Source of the DNA: Pseudo-nitzschia pungens
Taxonomy: Eukaryota > Bacillariophyta > Bacillariophyceae > Bacillariales > Bacillariaceae
DNA length: 64,000 nt
NCBI GenBank assembly: GCA_037355855.1
Contig: CM074761.1
Span: 3,305,346 to 3,369,345, forward strand
Reading direction: 5' to 3'
Shown: positions 20,426 to 31,254 of the stretch, in pieces
How the letters are laid out: each line of letters begins with the position of its first letter
Numbering within the stretch: the stretch's first letter is position 1
Notes under the pieces: generated by a model
Database searches by the model: none
What the model saw: the letters and a program-made list of their open reading frames with translations, nothing else
What the model was told of the DNA's origin: nothing
Made by a program: the position numbers and the translations under genes

Positions 20426-22945
20426 ATGCGATCGATCGGCAGCGCGCATTCCATTGCGGACGGATCGTCCGGCAACACCGTCGGTCACAACAGCAACAGC
20501 AACAGCAACCGAGAGTTTCACCAAAGCTATAGCTACGACGACAACTTCGCGACTCCCGAGCAGCAAACGCAGAGCGGTCCCGGAAGCGAAAGCAGCAGCC
20601 ATCACGGCACCCCGTTCTTCGCCGACATGACCCTGGACATATCGGTTGCCCACGACATTGCCGAGACACCGGAGCCCACCGCCCGGACGACGTTCAATCC
20701 CAGCGTTCCAGAATTGGCGCTCCCGGACGTTCCCTCGATGCCGACTCTTTCGGAATTCCAAAACGAGCAAACACCGGCGGTGAGGCAACAACCGTTGCTG
20801 CCGCAACGAACCGTAAATTCCTACTCGCAATCGCAATCGCAATCGCAACCGTCCGCTTACGGAAACAACGAGGCCCGAAACGATGGCCAGCGGGAGCAGA
20901 TTCAAGGAATGGCGCACGGGCAGACCCAACGCCGCGGCCTTTCGCCGGGCGGTGTTTTTGACAGCCACGAGATCGATGACGACGACGAGGACGACGATCT
21001 AGACGACAACCGGGTCATGGCAAGCGTCACATCGAACCAAATCCCCGGAGGTAGATTCCGCCCCTTTGGCAACAGCAACGGCAATTGGCGCACCCGGCTC
21101 CGACGAAAGCAGTGGCCCAAAGACATTTCCTGGGCGGTTGCCTTCTGGACGATCGTTCCGATCGGTCTGCTGGGGCCGTTGCTTCGGTACGGCGGCGGCA
21201 ACACGACCGGCACCGACAACGACAATCCGTCGTCGGAAACCTCGTGGCTGGCGGCGGCAACGCCCCCGCGATCGGCCACCCTCCACACCCTGACCTGGGG
21301 ATTGATCGTTGCTTCGGTGCTCCTGCCGCGGTTGCTGTACCGCACCTCGGGAGGCGTGGGGCCGGGGGACGATGCCCGACATTTTGCTTCGCAGGTGCTG
21401 TTGGTATCGGCTCCGGTTTCCGCTCTGGTGTACCTGGGATTGTTCGCCGGAATCTACGTCCTCATCCCGCAGGCGCTCTGGCCCTACGGATTGATCCCCC
21501 TGTGGTATCTCGCCCGCGACTTGTACCTGTTTCGCCGGTGGAAAATGACCTCCACCACGCCCGGGGGACGCCAGGCCTTTTTCCAGGCGCTCGCTTGCGC
21601 GGCGCTCGACATCTTGTCGCGCTCGTTGAAGCGAAAGGTCTTCTACCGGGCGGTGGTGATCGTGATCCTCGCGCAATTCGGCGTTATTGCGCTGTGGAGA
21701 TTGTCCCTCCTGGCGGCCCTGCGGTCGGGCAGTCTCTCGTGGGCGATCGTGGCGTTCGTGGGAGGGAAGTGGGCCAGCGGAACGGTAGCCCGGCTGTTGA
21801 CGCTTGCGGCCTGCGGCGGGGTTTCCAGCTGGTTCGCCGAACAGTCGTCGCTGATCGAAGGGATGCAGGACATGGAAGGAAGACAAGAAAGACCCCGGGA
21901 AGACGACGGCATCGAAACGATCGAGTTCACGGATCTTTCCTCCTCCAACGGTCGAAACGGAGAGCCGCAAGCGAACGGCGGCCGCAGCGGCACCCAGAAT
22001 CCGATCGAAGACAGCATGCCGGAAGCCTACCGAATGGCGGATGCTTCTCAGTACAAGTCCGCCGTTCACACGGGCGTGGACGGCGATTTCGAGAGCGACG
22101 ACGACGAGTCGTTCCTCGACGACGAAGCGAGCGACGACGAGGAACACCGCGCCGACTTTTTGAACGAGAGCGCGCTGCGCACCACAACGAACCACCTGTC
22201 GGCGCAGCGGAAGCGGCGGAAGCAGAGAGAGCGGCTCCAGCGCAGGGAGCGACGGGACGCCCGGTCGTCCACCGTTCACCAGCTCGTGGCGTCCGGGCTC
22301 TCGGTCAGTTTCGGGTCGGTGGCCAAGTGCGGGCTGCTCGGGGGTCTCGCCCAGTTTGTGTGGAGCCAGATACGAAAGATCGACCACGCCCGGGCAACCC
22401 TGGGGGGGATGCGGGGAATGGCCATCGGCGGCCCGGCGCCGGCCTCGGCGTCGTCGGCTCTGTCGAGCAGCCAGCTCCTGCTGCAACGAATCAACGCCGT
22501 TGCCCGGAACTTTGTGCGCACGCACTCGGACATGGCCATGAGCTACGTTGCCGATTACCAGATGTCGTACACGCGAGCGGCCCAGGAAGTGGCGATCCTG
22601 GTCGACGAGTCCGGGGTCGAACCCATCATCCACGACGATATTTCCACCCACATGAGCGCCTGCGTCGGTGGCAGTGTTTCCGGGGTCATCATTCTGTTCA
22701 CCGGGGCGGTCTTGGTGCACCAACGGAATCGGAGCGATCCGGGCGTGCCCGATTCGGCCGTGGCGCTGGACATGGTGATTGCCTTTTTCTTCTGCTACAC
22801 ACTGATCTTTACGGTGATGGAACCCCTGCGGGCGTCGATCAAAGCCGTGTACGTTTGCTTTGCCCAGCACCCGGAAGCTCTGAGCCAAGCGTTTCCCCTC
22901 ATCTTTCACCGGCTGAGTCGCATGTCCCGGTCCAATCTCCGGTAA
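20426..22945 (+). CDS. Choline-transporter-like (CTL/SLC44/PNS1-type) membrane protein
   Basis: An 839-residue intact frame from ATG. The first 225 residues are disordered (Ser/Gln/Asp-rich, a QSQSQSQ tract). Hydrophobic segments follow at about residues 235-255, 290-305, 325-350, 405-445 and 450-470. A charged acidic/basic loop spans about 475-620. The conserved C-terminal half has Y..DYQMSYTRAAQEVAIL, a GSVSGVIILFTGAVLV membrane segment, FFFCYTLIFTVMEPLRASI and CFAQHPEAL..AFPLIFHRL. That last arrangement, with a late FLEDxE-like cytosolic end, resembles CTL proteins, proposed to move choline or related solutes across membranes. Third codon positions are GC-rich, which opens long shadow frames in the other frames. 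Family assignment is moderately secure; the substrate is not. Confidence 0.6.
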   Translation: MRSIGSAHSIADGSSGNTVGHNSNSNSNREFHQSYSYDDNFATPEQQTQSGPGSESSSHHGTPFFADMTLDISVAHDIAETPEPTARTTFNPSVPELALPDVPSMPTLSEFQNEQTPAVRQQPLLPQRTVNSYSQSQSQSQPSAYGNNEARNDGQREQIQGMAHGQTQRRGLSPGGVFDSHEIDDDDEDDDLDDNRVMASVTSNQIPGGRFRPFGNSNGNWRTRLRRKQWPKDISWAVAFWTIVPIGLLGPLLRYGGGNTTGTDNDNPSSETSWLAAATPPRSATLHTLTWGLIVASVLLPRLLYRTSGGVGPGDDARHFASQVLLVSAPVSALVYLGLFAGIYVLIPQALWPYGLIPLWYLARDLYLFRRWKMTSTTPGGRQAFFQALACAALDILSRSLKRKVFYRAVVIVILAQFGVIALWRLSLLAALRSGSLSWAIVAFVGGKWASGTVARLLTLAACGGVSSWFAEQSSLIEGMQDMEGRQERPREDDGIETIEFTDLSSSNGRNGEPQANGGRSGTQNPIEDSMPEAYRMADASQYKSAVHTGVDGDFESDDDESFLDDEASDDEEHRADFLNESALRTTTNHLSAQRKRRKQRERLQRRERRDARSSTVHQLVASGLSVSFGSVAKCGLLGGLAQFVWSQIRKIDHARATLGGMRGMAIGGPAPASASSALSSSQLLLQRINAVARNFVRTHSDMAMSYVADYQMSYTRAAQEVAILVDESGVEPIIHDDISTHMSACVGGSVSGVIILFTGAVLVHQRNRSDPGVPDSAVALDMVIAFFFCYTLIFTVMEPLRASIKAVYVCFAQHPEALSQAFPLIFHRLSRMSRSNLR

Positions 22946-23452
22946 CGATTCGACAGATGCGTGAAAAAAAAAATACACGATGTGTTTGGATTAGCAAGTT
23001 CCGCCGGTTGCTATTGCGACAACAAACACAATCGTGCATCGCGCTCGACGCTGGGAACGATTCCGTGAGAATACGGACGGTGGATACCGCCCGCACGCAG
23101 ACGACACACCGCTACTTTTCGAAAAAAAAAATTCGTAAATTGAACAAAATGATGCCCCATCGATTGCGATCCGAAATTGAATAATGAGCTACAGTACTCA
23201 TAGTATATTATCTCGAAGTTTCTATTCCTGTAATAATAATAATAATCCATGAGCAATGGACGCCATCCCCATGATTGGCTTCCGCAGGAAAACGTTCCGA
23301 ACATCGCGGACGACCATCGTTGTCGCTGTCCGATGTCTCCGAAAGCTTCGCGAAAGCATCGGAATTTCGTTTGCACTGCACTGCACTCCACTGCTGGTCC
23401 ACCCCACCCCTTGTGTCGTCCCGAACCAAAGCATTTGTTGCATCGACCAATC
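22946..23452. other. Intergenic region between convergent genes
   Basis: About 500 bp between the 3' ends of the CTL-like and EF-hand genes. Contains poly-A/T runs near 22965 and 23128 and an (ATA)n run near 23233. No gene seen. Confidence 0.6.
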
Positions 23453-24244
23453 TCACATCGGAGGAGGAGCAAACAGCCGATCCCAGACGGATGCATCGAG
23501 TCGTTCTCCGGGGTCGTTGCTGCGTTTGGCGCCGCTCTGAGCGCGGGCTTTCGTTGCCGCAAACATTTGGTTGGTCGTCGCGATCATGTCGTTGGCCTCT
23601 TCGGCGGAAATCTCGGCGGCGCGGTTGCGATGCGGTTGGTGGCGGAACGTTTCGTGCTTTCCCACGCTCTCCCCGAGACGAACCACGTCCGACGCATCGA
23701 TGTAGCCTTTTCCGTTGCCGTCCATCAGTTCGAAGGTCCTCCGGGAAAAACCGTCGGGAGGCATTTCTTTCGGACAGAGCCGGATGCTTCGACGAAAAAG
23801 CGAGCGGGTGAGAACAAGAATGCCCGTCGGTCGTTCTGCTGAGAAGCGAACAGCGCGCTTGTTTGACCATTCGTTCTGGTTGGGGAAAAGAAGAAGAGAA
23901 TCGAGACGAGGCCAAAAGCGAAAGCAAAAGCAACGATCACTTACCGTGGCGACAATCGTCAACACCGTTTCCAACCGGATCCCGGACCCCGATTCGTCGG
24001 CGTCGGCGTCGTCGTCGAGATTTTCGGAATCTTCCCGCTCGATTTGCTCGGCCAGCGCCCCGAGCGTCGAGGGAGTAAAGTCGTCCTTTTTCGTGTGATC
24101 CATCAAATACCCCAATCCCAGCAACAGGGTGTACGCCGTGTCGATCCCGAGGCGCCCGGTCTTTCTTGTGTCCAGGGCCTCGAACGATTCTCGGATTTCG
24201 TGCCCCCGCGCATCGTTCTCGTCGTTCAGTGCAAACTTTGCCAT
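23453..24244 (-). CDS. EF-hand (centrin/calmodulin-like) calcium-binding protein
   Basis: Start taken at ATG 24244 (MAKFALNDENDARG); an in-frame upstream ATG at 24376 would add a repetitive, probably untranslated stretch. Exon 1 is 23945-24244, intron 23787-23944 (GTAAGT...GAAG), exon 2 23453-23786. The first EF-hand (FEALDTRKTGRLGI, about residue 24) is degenerate. The second (FELMDGNGKGYIDASDVVRL) has a complete D-x-N-x-K-x-Y-x-D-x-x-D calcium loop. An acidic linker lies between. A phase-0 splice puts exon 2 one base out of the EF-hand frame. A +1 move near 23774 (CTG-T-CCG) would correct it. No alternative AG acceptor in the intron restores the frame directly. Probably a calcium sensor; partner unknown. 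Confidence 0.65.
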   Translation of the reverse strand: MAKFALNDENDARGHEIRESFEALDTRKTGRLGIDTAYTLLLGLGYLMDHTKKDDFTPSTLGALAEQIEREDSENLDDDADADESGSGIRLETVLTIVATVSDRCFCFRFWPRLDSLLLFPNQNEWSNKRAVRFSAERPTGILVLTRSLFRRSIRLCPKEMPPDGFSRRTFELMDGNGKGYIDASDVVRLGESVGKHETFRHQPHRNRAAEISAEEANDMIATTNQMFAATKARAQSGAKRSNDPGERLDASVWDRLFAPPPM

Positions 24245-24253
24245 TCCGTTGGC

Positions 24254-24321
24254 GGCTCGCGGCTCGCGGCTATTGGCTTTCGGCTTGCGGCTTGTGACTT
24301 GCGACTTGCGACTTGCTTGCC
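24254..24321. repeat. Imperfect short tandem repeat in the leader of the EF-hand gene
   Basis: Degenerate tandem units of about 7-10 bases (GGCTCGC, CTTGCGA and variants) immediately upstream of the chosen start codon. This repetitive make-up is the reason for preferring the downstream ATG. Confidence 0.6.
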
Positions 24322-24679
24322 ACCCTTTCGGATTGGTGATGGCGTTCAGATCGAAAAGACGAATGTGATCATTCATCCAGACCTACCGGGCACCAAGCGC
24401 ACTGCTACGGCTATTCGTATCCCCACGAGAGAAGCAATCAAAGAGCTCCCGGCTGGATAAGTTACCGATTGACAAAAACTGTTTGGAGACTGGAGACACC
24501 ACAAAGAACGTCGCACGGAGCACGATGCTCATGCCGTCAACCGATGATGTACTTTTCATACGAAGCATACTCTATCTATACCATATGTATATGTATGTAT
24601 CTCTATCTATGTACGTACCTTAAGTTATTTATCTGTTGTAGTACTATCGTAACTCTTTTTTATTCATTACATCGATCTG

Positions 24680-25160
24680 TACATCCGGGTTTTTTGGACA
24701 CTTATACATCCGGATTTTTGGGACACTTATACATCCGGGTTTGTTTGACATTTATATTTATACTTCCGGATTTGATTGACATTTATACTTATACATCCGG
24801 GTTTGTTTGACATTTAAACTTATAAATCCGGATTTGATTGACATTTATACTTCTACATCCGGATTTGTTTGACATTTAAACTTATACATCCGGGTTTGTT
24901 TGACATTTAAAATTATACATCCGGGTTTTTTGACATTTATACTTATACATCCGGGTTTTTTGACACTTATACATCCGGATTATTTGGTTATTTATACTTA
25001 TACATCCGGGTTTTTTTACACTTATACATCCGGGTTTGTTTGACATTTATACTTATATATCCGAGTTTGTTTGACATTGATACTTATACATCCGGGTTTG
25101 TTTGACATTGATACTTATACATCCGGGTTTGTTTGACACTTATACATCCGGGTGTTTTAG
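24680..25160. repeat. Minisatellite, about 17 copies of an ACATCCGGG-centred unit
   Basis: Units contain ACTTATACATCCGGGTTTG followed by TTTGACATTT, with two spacing classes (about 24 and 31 bp) from presence or absence of an extra TTTATACTTATAC block. Variants CCGGA/CCGGG and TTTAAA/TTTATA alternate along the array. A 113-codon frame that runs into the array encodes only the translated repeat and is not a gene. Confidence 0.95.
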
Positions 25161-25775
25161 TAAGGTTACATACGATAGCAGCATGCGGTACGGTACGAGC
25201 AATACCTGGTAACTTAACCTTAACCAGTGATCAGGATTTTCGAATTTTGATGAATTCAAGTAGAGCCCCACCGGTAATTACCGGTACGAGTATGTATTTC
25301 GTAGTATGATTTATGTTCACCGTTCTTCTTCTGACACCCGATTTGTACCGGTATCTTTGTGAGAGATAGGATGATTCTCAAAAGATGTTTGATGGCGGGG
25401 AACTAACTGGAACAACACAAAAAACTACTGCACTCGTACAAGTCAGATTTACAACTTCGTCGATGCGACTTTAAAGTCAGAAGTGAAAAGGAAACATCGC
25501 TCGTCCAGTTTCGGAAAGGGAACCCAACGACACCCACTCACCATTTCGTGTGCGCGAAAATTGATGGAACCGTTCCGTGTTCCCACAACTTTTGATTGAT
25601 TGATTGATTGATTGAATCTGAACCCACTCGTGCCGTATCTGTGACCGTACCGTGCTGCACTGCTACTTCACATCCAAAACAAAACAAGAACAAAAAAGTA
25701 CGGTACAAAAACGCAACACCTCCGACGCGGAACTCCTCCCCTTCATTATTTGTTATCGATCACCAACAACACGCC
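25161..25775. other. Upstream region of the acyl-CoA synthetase gene
   Basis: Contains several CGGTACG/ACCGGTA-type short motifs (near 25195 and 25270-25290) and a perfect six-copy TTGA tandem repeat at 25592-25615. No gene recognised; the right part is probably promoter and leader. Confidence 0.5.
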
Positions 25776-27659
25776 ATGTCGACTCTGGCATCCAATGCGG
25801 CAGCCCGAATCGGGGGCGCCCTGAGGAGAAGAGCTACCCTTCCGTTGAAGTCAACGCCGCGCCTCGATCGCAACACGAACAGGAACACCCTCCGGCCGCG
25901 GTCCATTTCGTCGACCGCGGTCCGACTCGACGGAGAATTGGCCGAACGATGCAACGCCAACGTAGTCGCGAGCCCCTATGCTCCGATCGATCCGGAATCC
26001 TGGGACAAGCCGTTGCCGGAATTTCTCATGGCCTCTTGGAAGAAGCAGGGAGCCGACGATGGTGGCAGTAGCAGCAGCAACAACAATCACAACAACAATG
26101 ATACACACCTCTTGAGCGACGAGCTCGCGATATTCGACGGCAGCACCGGCATGCAGCGGACGTTTTCCGACTATTACAACGACACCCGCGGAATCGCCGG
26201 GTCTCTCCGCCACGACCTGGGGGTGGACAATAATACTTGCGTGTGTTTGTTTGCCCCGAACCACGTGGATTATTTGCCCGTCACTCTCGCTGTCGGCCTG
26301 ACCGGTGCCAAGATCACGCCCGTCAATCCCCTCTACAAGAGCAACGAGCTGCGGGTGGTCTTGGACAAGAGCCGGAGCTCGGTCCTCATCGCTCACAAAG
26401 ACAACCTGGACGTCGCCCTAAAAGCCGCAAAGGATGCCGGGTTTGTCAAGCACGTCCTCGTGATGACCGAAGACGGAGAGGCCGCTCAAGGTGGTGTGGA
26501 AAGCTTGGAATCCATCAAATCGCACGGTCGGGGCTTTGACAAAACCAGCGATTGCTTCGACTGCGCAGCGACGACCCACCCGTACTTGCTACCCTATTCT
26601 TCGGGAACCACCGGTTTGCCGAAGGGCGTGTCACTGACGCACGCAAACCTCACCGCGAACATCCTCCAGATGGACGTGGTGGAAGGGCCTCACACGGGAT
26701 CGGGAAACGGTTTGTTTTCCCCGCTGCCATTCTTCCACATCTACGGAATGGTGGTGTCCATGATGTATGCCGGTTGGAAGGGTTCTCCCGTTCTCACAAT
26801 GTCGGGACGCTTCGACCTCGAGCTCATGCTGGACATGATACAGAAGCACCGACCCACGAACGCCCATCTGGTGCCACCGATCATCCTGGCGCTCGCCAAG
26901 AGCCCCCTGGTGGAAAGCTACGATCTCACCTCCCTGGAGACCATCATGTCCGCGGCCTCGCCACTGGGTTCCGATACGGAGAGCGCCGTGCGGACCCGGA
27001 TCGGTTGCCGGGTCAAGCAGGCGTGGGGAATGAGCGAGCTGAGTCCGATCGGTACGATGAGTCCCTCGGAGGAAAACATCCCCGTCGGAAGCGTGGGACC
27101 GCTGGTATCCAACACCTTCGGCAAGGTATTAGACGCGGATGGGAAGTCGCTGGGTCCCAACGAAGAAGGAGAACTCGTCATCAAGGGCCCGCAGGTGATG
27201 ATGGGATACCTCGACGAACCCGAAAAAACCGGGGAATGTCTGAGCGGCACGGGTTGGCTCCGAACCGGCGACCTGGCGTATTACAACGAGGAAGGGTATT
27301 TCTTTATCACGGATCGAATCAAGGAATTGATCAAAACCCGTGGCTTCCAGGTAGCTCCGGCGGAACTCGAAGACTTGCTGCTCGGACACGAAAATGTCAA
27401 CGACGTTGCTGTTATCCAGATTCCGGATGAAGAGAGCGGAGAATTGCCACTGGCCTACATCGTGTTGAAGGATGGGTCCGACGAGGAAAATCACGAGGAG
27501 ATGAAGAAAAATATCTACGAATGGGTAAAAGAAAGAGTCGTCCCATACAAGCGATTGGATGGTGGTATCTTCTTTGTTGATTCGATACCAAAATCCGCGA
27601 GTGGCAAGATTCTCAGACGAATTCTGAGAGACGAGCTTGCGGAACAAATGAAGCAATAA
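25776..27659 (+). CDS. Acyl-CoA synthetase / 4-coumarate-CoA ligase-like enzyme (ANL superfamily)
   Basis: An intact 627-residue protein from ATG 25776. The first 50 residues are Arg/Ser/Thr-rich with almost no acidic residues (ARIGGALRRRATLPLKSTPR), as in a mitochondrial presequence. Adenylating-enzyme motifs are all present: P-loop-like PYSSGTTGLPKGVSLTHANL, aromatic/acyl-binding WGMSELSPIGTMSP, WLRTGDLAYYNEEGYFFITD with the hinge DRIKELIKTRGFQVAPAELE, and the C-terminal lysine motif PKSASGKILRR. Such enzymes form an acyl-AMP and then an acyl-CoA. The overall pattern is closest to 4CL-like and peroxisomal 4CL-related ligases, but the C-terminus (EQMKQ) lacks a peroxisomal SKL signal. Substrate unknown. 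Confidence 0.88.
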   Translation: MSTLASNAAARIGGALRRRATLPLKSTPRLDRNTNRNTLRPRSISSTAVRLDGELAERCNANVVASPYAPIDPESWDKPLPEFLMASWKKQGADDGGSSSSNNNHNNNDTHLLSDELAIFDGSTGMQRTFSDYYNDTRGIAGSLRHDLGVDNNTCVCLFAPNHVDYLPVTLAVGLTGAKITPVNPLYKSNELRVVLDKSRSSVLIAHKDNLDVALKAAKDAGFVKHVLVMTEDGEAAQGGVESLESIKSHGRGFDKTSDCFDCAATTHPYLLPYSSGTTGLPKGVSLTHANLTANILQMDVVEGPHTGSGNGLFSPLPFFHIYGMVVSMMYAGWKGSPVLTMSGRFDLELMLDMIQKHRPTNAHLVPPIILALAKSPLVESYDLTSLETIMSAASPLGSDTESAVRTRIGCRVKQAWGMSELSPIGTMSPSEENIPVGSVGPLVSNTFGKVLDADGKSLGPNEEGELVIKGPQVMMGYLDEPEKTGECLSGTGWLRTGDLAYYNEEGYFFITDRIKELIKTRGFQVAPAELEDLLLGHENVNDVAVIQIPDEESGELPLAYIVLKDGSDEENHEEMKKNIYEWVKERVVPYKRLDGGIFFVDSIPKSASGKILRRILRDELAEQMKQ

Positions 27660-29260
27660 ATCTTACCAGCAGAACAAACCCATTATTGTTCTGCTTATGT
27701 TAGGTGTGACCATGAGGCATTTTTCCTTATTTTGGTGGTTGCTGGAAGACACTGGCACAACCGTAGAATTAACAAGTCTACAGATCAACAATGCGCCGTG
27801 TCCCGTTCTTAATCTTAATATGATTGATAGTTTTCAACCATCATCAATTTCACAAATTGTGAGCAACAACAGACACCAGCAGCTATTGATACTTTCCCCC
27901 ATAAGAATTTTTGCAGACAGGTCCTAAATATTTGAAAAGCAAACCCATGCATAATATGTTCCATTGGTTGAAAAGATATCTTTTGTCACTGACATAAATA
28001 CCAAAGTAGTACTAGCTTAAAAAGAGATGCATTCCAGCTACCCTGCTGCACAAAATCAACCCCAGCAGTAGTAACACTAATCAGTACGACCACATTGATG
28101 TACTAGTAGGATTACTAAAGTTGGTCTTCTACTATTCTCACGTCGAGGGGAATTCAATCTTTGTTGCTCACCAATTATGTTGAATCAAGGCAACTAACTC
28201 GTGGTATTTGCTCAGAACATACAGTTGATGGATCCGTCTAGTAATAATGCGAGTGACTTCACTCCCTGGAATTTGTTTTCTGCAGCCTGGCATGTCCTTT
28301 TTCATGTCTTCTACAATCTTGTATGATACTTCGTAGTAATTAGTAATTACATACCAGTATCATACTTTCAAAATAAGGTGCGCAACAAAAGTTGTTCGCA
28401 AGATACGTACCGTACTACTAGATACGACATAGTCTTCTATGTACGCCTTGGTCTTCAGATCATGACAGATTACGTAGATTTTGTCCTAGGAGGTGGTGTA
28501 ATACTATTGGCTGGATCCACATCGATTCTTTTGTGTCCAATCATTGATATTTTCCGACTTCCAACTTCTGTATTCAACACTAGTAGAAGTAGAACCAGGG
28601 GTCATGGTGGTAGCAGTTTCAATCATCAAAAGCGGGTATGACATCATCCTTTGTATTTGAGATACTATTGAATGCTTTTATTTTTTACACATCACGTTTA
28701 GTTTTAAGATGAATTTGTGCAAATCATAAAACAGATGGGTAAGCGAAAAAGACACCACGAGGGCCAATGGATTGTCGTCTTGGAGAAACTGTCTTTGATT
28801 GTACTGACGTCACACATACTTTTACAGTACCGCACTTGTAACATCTTCTTTGTGCATTGAAGTCACTTCGAGCATGCGGAAAGAGTCATGTAATTTACCA
28901 GAAGCTTCAAAGTGTTCTCGCTATTCCTCCAATTGCGTGTGAGGATTTTTACTGGAACAGTCCTTTCCATGGAATGCATACGTATTCCCCGCACTGCTCC
29001 ATGAAATTACGTTTCTTTCCCTGACGTCCATGCACCGCCATCAAGTCTGGATTTTCATGGTTTCCCTCTTCTGTTGAATCTACTAACTTACCCCTTCTTG
29101 ACATAGGCCGATGAAGAATCCATGGAATCTCGAATCGACAGAAAGAAGTGCTTGTACACAAACAATTTAAGATCACGCTGTTTTTTTTTGCCAAGTTTAA
29201 ACTTTTCTTGTAGTTAGGACTGCAGCAGCACTGTGAAAGAAACACTATATTGGAGGAGTC
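27660..29260. other. Intergenic region, no gene seen
   Basis: About 1.6 kb. Short frames occur (for example 28378-28641) but show no coding signature. TACTAGTAG-type runs recur near 28010, 28100 and 28580. The final 100 bases are probably the sigma-factor leader. Confidence 0.55.
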
Positions 29261-31254
29261 ATGTGCGATTCGAGCAAGAAAAGATCCCGCCATGCTGTTT
29301 TCTGCAACAGCAGAAGCAGCGGCACGACTGCGAACTGCACGATAGGCTCTAACCGGAGGCTATTATCTGCCGCCGTTTTGGCATTGGCGACACTGGTTGT
29401 CAACTGCAGTTTCGATAATGGAGCAGTGATTGCGTTCACACCAACATCTACGGGCAGAACTTCTTTCTCAACTGGATCTGCATCTACCAAAACGAACAAG
29501 ATTAAAGAGAACCCGGCAACAAGGATATATCCATTGTCAACAAAACGACGAGGACAACAGCAACAGGCTCGCCAACAAGTGCTTGGCTCATCGTCTGTGT
29601 CCTCGACAGCCATAGACGAGGAATCTATCGCAACTGCACGAGGTGCCTCTACGTCTGCAGCATCGCCAATTCTGAATCACCAACGAAGGAGTCGGAGGCT
29701 GAGAGCTGCTAATGCTGCCAAAGACCTTGTTGTTCTCGACGACGACGACGACGAGGGATATTTAAATCGTAATAGTAGCAATAAGAAAATTACAGGCCAA
29801 AACAGTGAGTTGGCGGTTCAGGTTGTACTCAAGAATGATATCATCAGCCTTCCCTCGAAAAACAGGTCAAAGACGAGTCGACCACTGCATTATCACAAAA
29901 CGGAGATGACCCTTCTGAAGGGACGCACAAATGGCCCCCAAAAGAAAGGACAACTGAAAAAGAAAAAGAAAACGAAAAACAAGGTGACCTCAACCTCTCT
30001 CCTGACACGCGATGACTGAACGGCAAATCACCTACAAAATTCGAGATTTGCGACGCGTCATGCGCATCCGCGACGAATTGATTGAAGAAAAGCAAGAATG
30101 GTCCTCTTTCCACCCTTCTTTTGATTACGATGAATTCAACAATGACTTTCCGACGGAGAGCGATTGGGCTAAAGCCTGCGATTTGGAGGTTTCCGAGCTT
30201 CTAAGGATTATGGATGAGGGACAAGAGGCGCGATCCCTCCTAGTATCGGCTAATGCGGGTCTCGTGACCTCTATCGCTAAACGCCACTATCACGTTCTGA
30301 AACAGATGACTAATGCCGGAGGAGGGGTCGGAACTATTCTGACTCTGCAAGATATGATCCAAGAGGGAAATCTCGGATTGATGAAGGCAGCGGAAAGGTT
30401 TGAACCCGAACGAGGATGGAGGTTTAGTACGTATGCCACTTATTGGATACGGCAACGCATTCTCCAGTCAATCACCGATACGTCCCGGGTAATTCGTTTG
30501 CCAGCACATGGTACGTGATGAAGACTTTATTGTATTCTCTACATTCCAAATATATTGAACTGGTTTCATTTTAACTCACATTGCCTTGGCGTCTCATTGG
30601 TTCATTCCGTTCATTATAGTCACTGCTACTCTTCAAAAGTTTAACAAGGCCCGAAGGGAAATGGCAGCCGAAATTGGTCGAATGCCCTCAGATGCAGAAC
30701 TCGCGCATTACATGGAGATTCCTCTTGACAAGTTCCACAAGATAAACGAAAAGGCACGATCCGTTGTTTCTCTCGAATCGCCTCTTCGAACGGGTAGAAA
30801 CCACAAAGCAGAGGAGGATCGACGAACTATTGGGGATTTTATTGCTTCTGACGCTCCCACTCCCGAGGAGGATGCACAGCAAAAATCGCTTCAACGAGAT
30901 ATTTGGGCTGTTGTCAACGAACTGGCGGAACGGGAACGTGAAGTCTTGATATTACGCTTCGGTTTGGACAACGGAGAACCATTGTCTACCAGTCAAACAG
31001 CGACGCAGCTTGGAATCACAACTGACAGGGTACGCTATATAGAAACGAGGGCTCTCAATCAGCTGCGGAGTCCTCAACGGAATTACCGACTAAAAGATTA
31101 TTTAGGGGAGGGACATCATTCTGCTGTTAAAGAGAAGCGACAACCGAAGCACTCGAGCGCAACGAATGCGATTTCCAGTTCAAAGCACCGCCGCAATAAG
31201 CGAAATCATGGTCGAAAATCGCCGTCTCCAGAAGAAAAGTTTTGGTTCTTTTGA
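29261..31254 (+). CDS. Plastid-targeted sigma-70 family RNA polymerase sigma factor
   Basis: Nuclear gene for a bacterial-type sigma factor that would direct the plastid-encoded RNA polymerase. The N-terminus has a hydrophobic signal segment (AAVLALATLVVNCSF, residues about 35-50) followed by VIAFTPTS, the Phe-containing cleavage motif of diatom plastid preproteins. After a basic, low-complexity linker come region 1.2 (SLLTRDDER), region 2 (SANAGLVTSIAKRHY, LQDMIQEGNLGLMKAAERF, FSTYATYWIRQRI), region 3 (EIGRMPSDAELAHYM) and region 4 (EREVLILRFGL, QLGITTDRVRYIETRAL). Intron 30511-30619. A +1 move inside 30006-30019 (GAC-T-GAA, at an in-frame TGA) joins the targeting part to the sigma domains; length then is 627 residues. 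Confidence 0.9.
30006..30019 (+). other. Obligatory +1 frame change in the sigma-factor gene
   Basis: The upstream frame ends with TGA at 30017-30019, and the downstream frame is closed by TGA at 30003-30005. The change must therefore happen within these 14 bases, too short for an intron. Skipping T30017 gives LLTRDD-ERQITYKIRDL, a normal sigma region 1.2. Confidence 0.85.

Noticed and set aside
20999..22978. A 659-codon frame antisense to the CTL-like gene, and a 699-codon frame one base off on the same strand (21085-23184)
   Set aside because: Both are consequences of GC-rich third codon positions. The sense frame has membrane segments and family-like motifs; the others are Arg/Pro/Gly-rich with no domain.
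24469..24810. A 113-codon plus-strand frame running into the minisatellite
   Set aside because: It encodes translated repeat (HPGFLDTYTSG-type units) and depends on the array.
24680..25160. CRISPR-like array
   Set aside because: Units are directly tandem with no unique spacers, and the context is eukaryotic.
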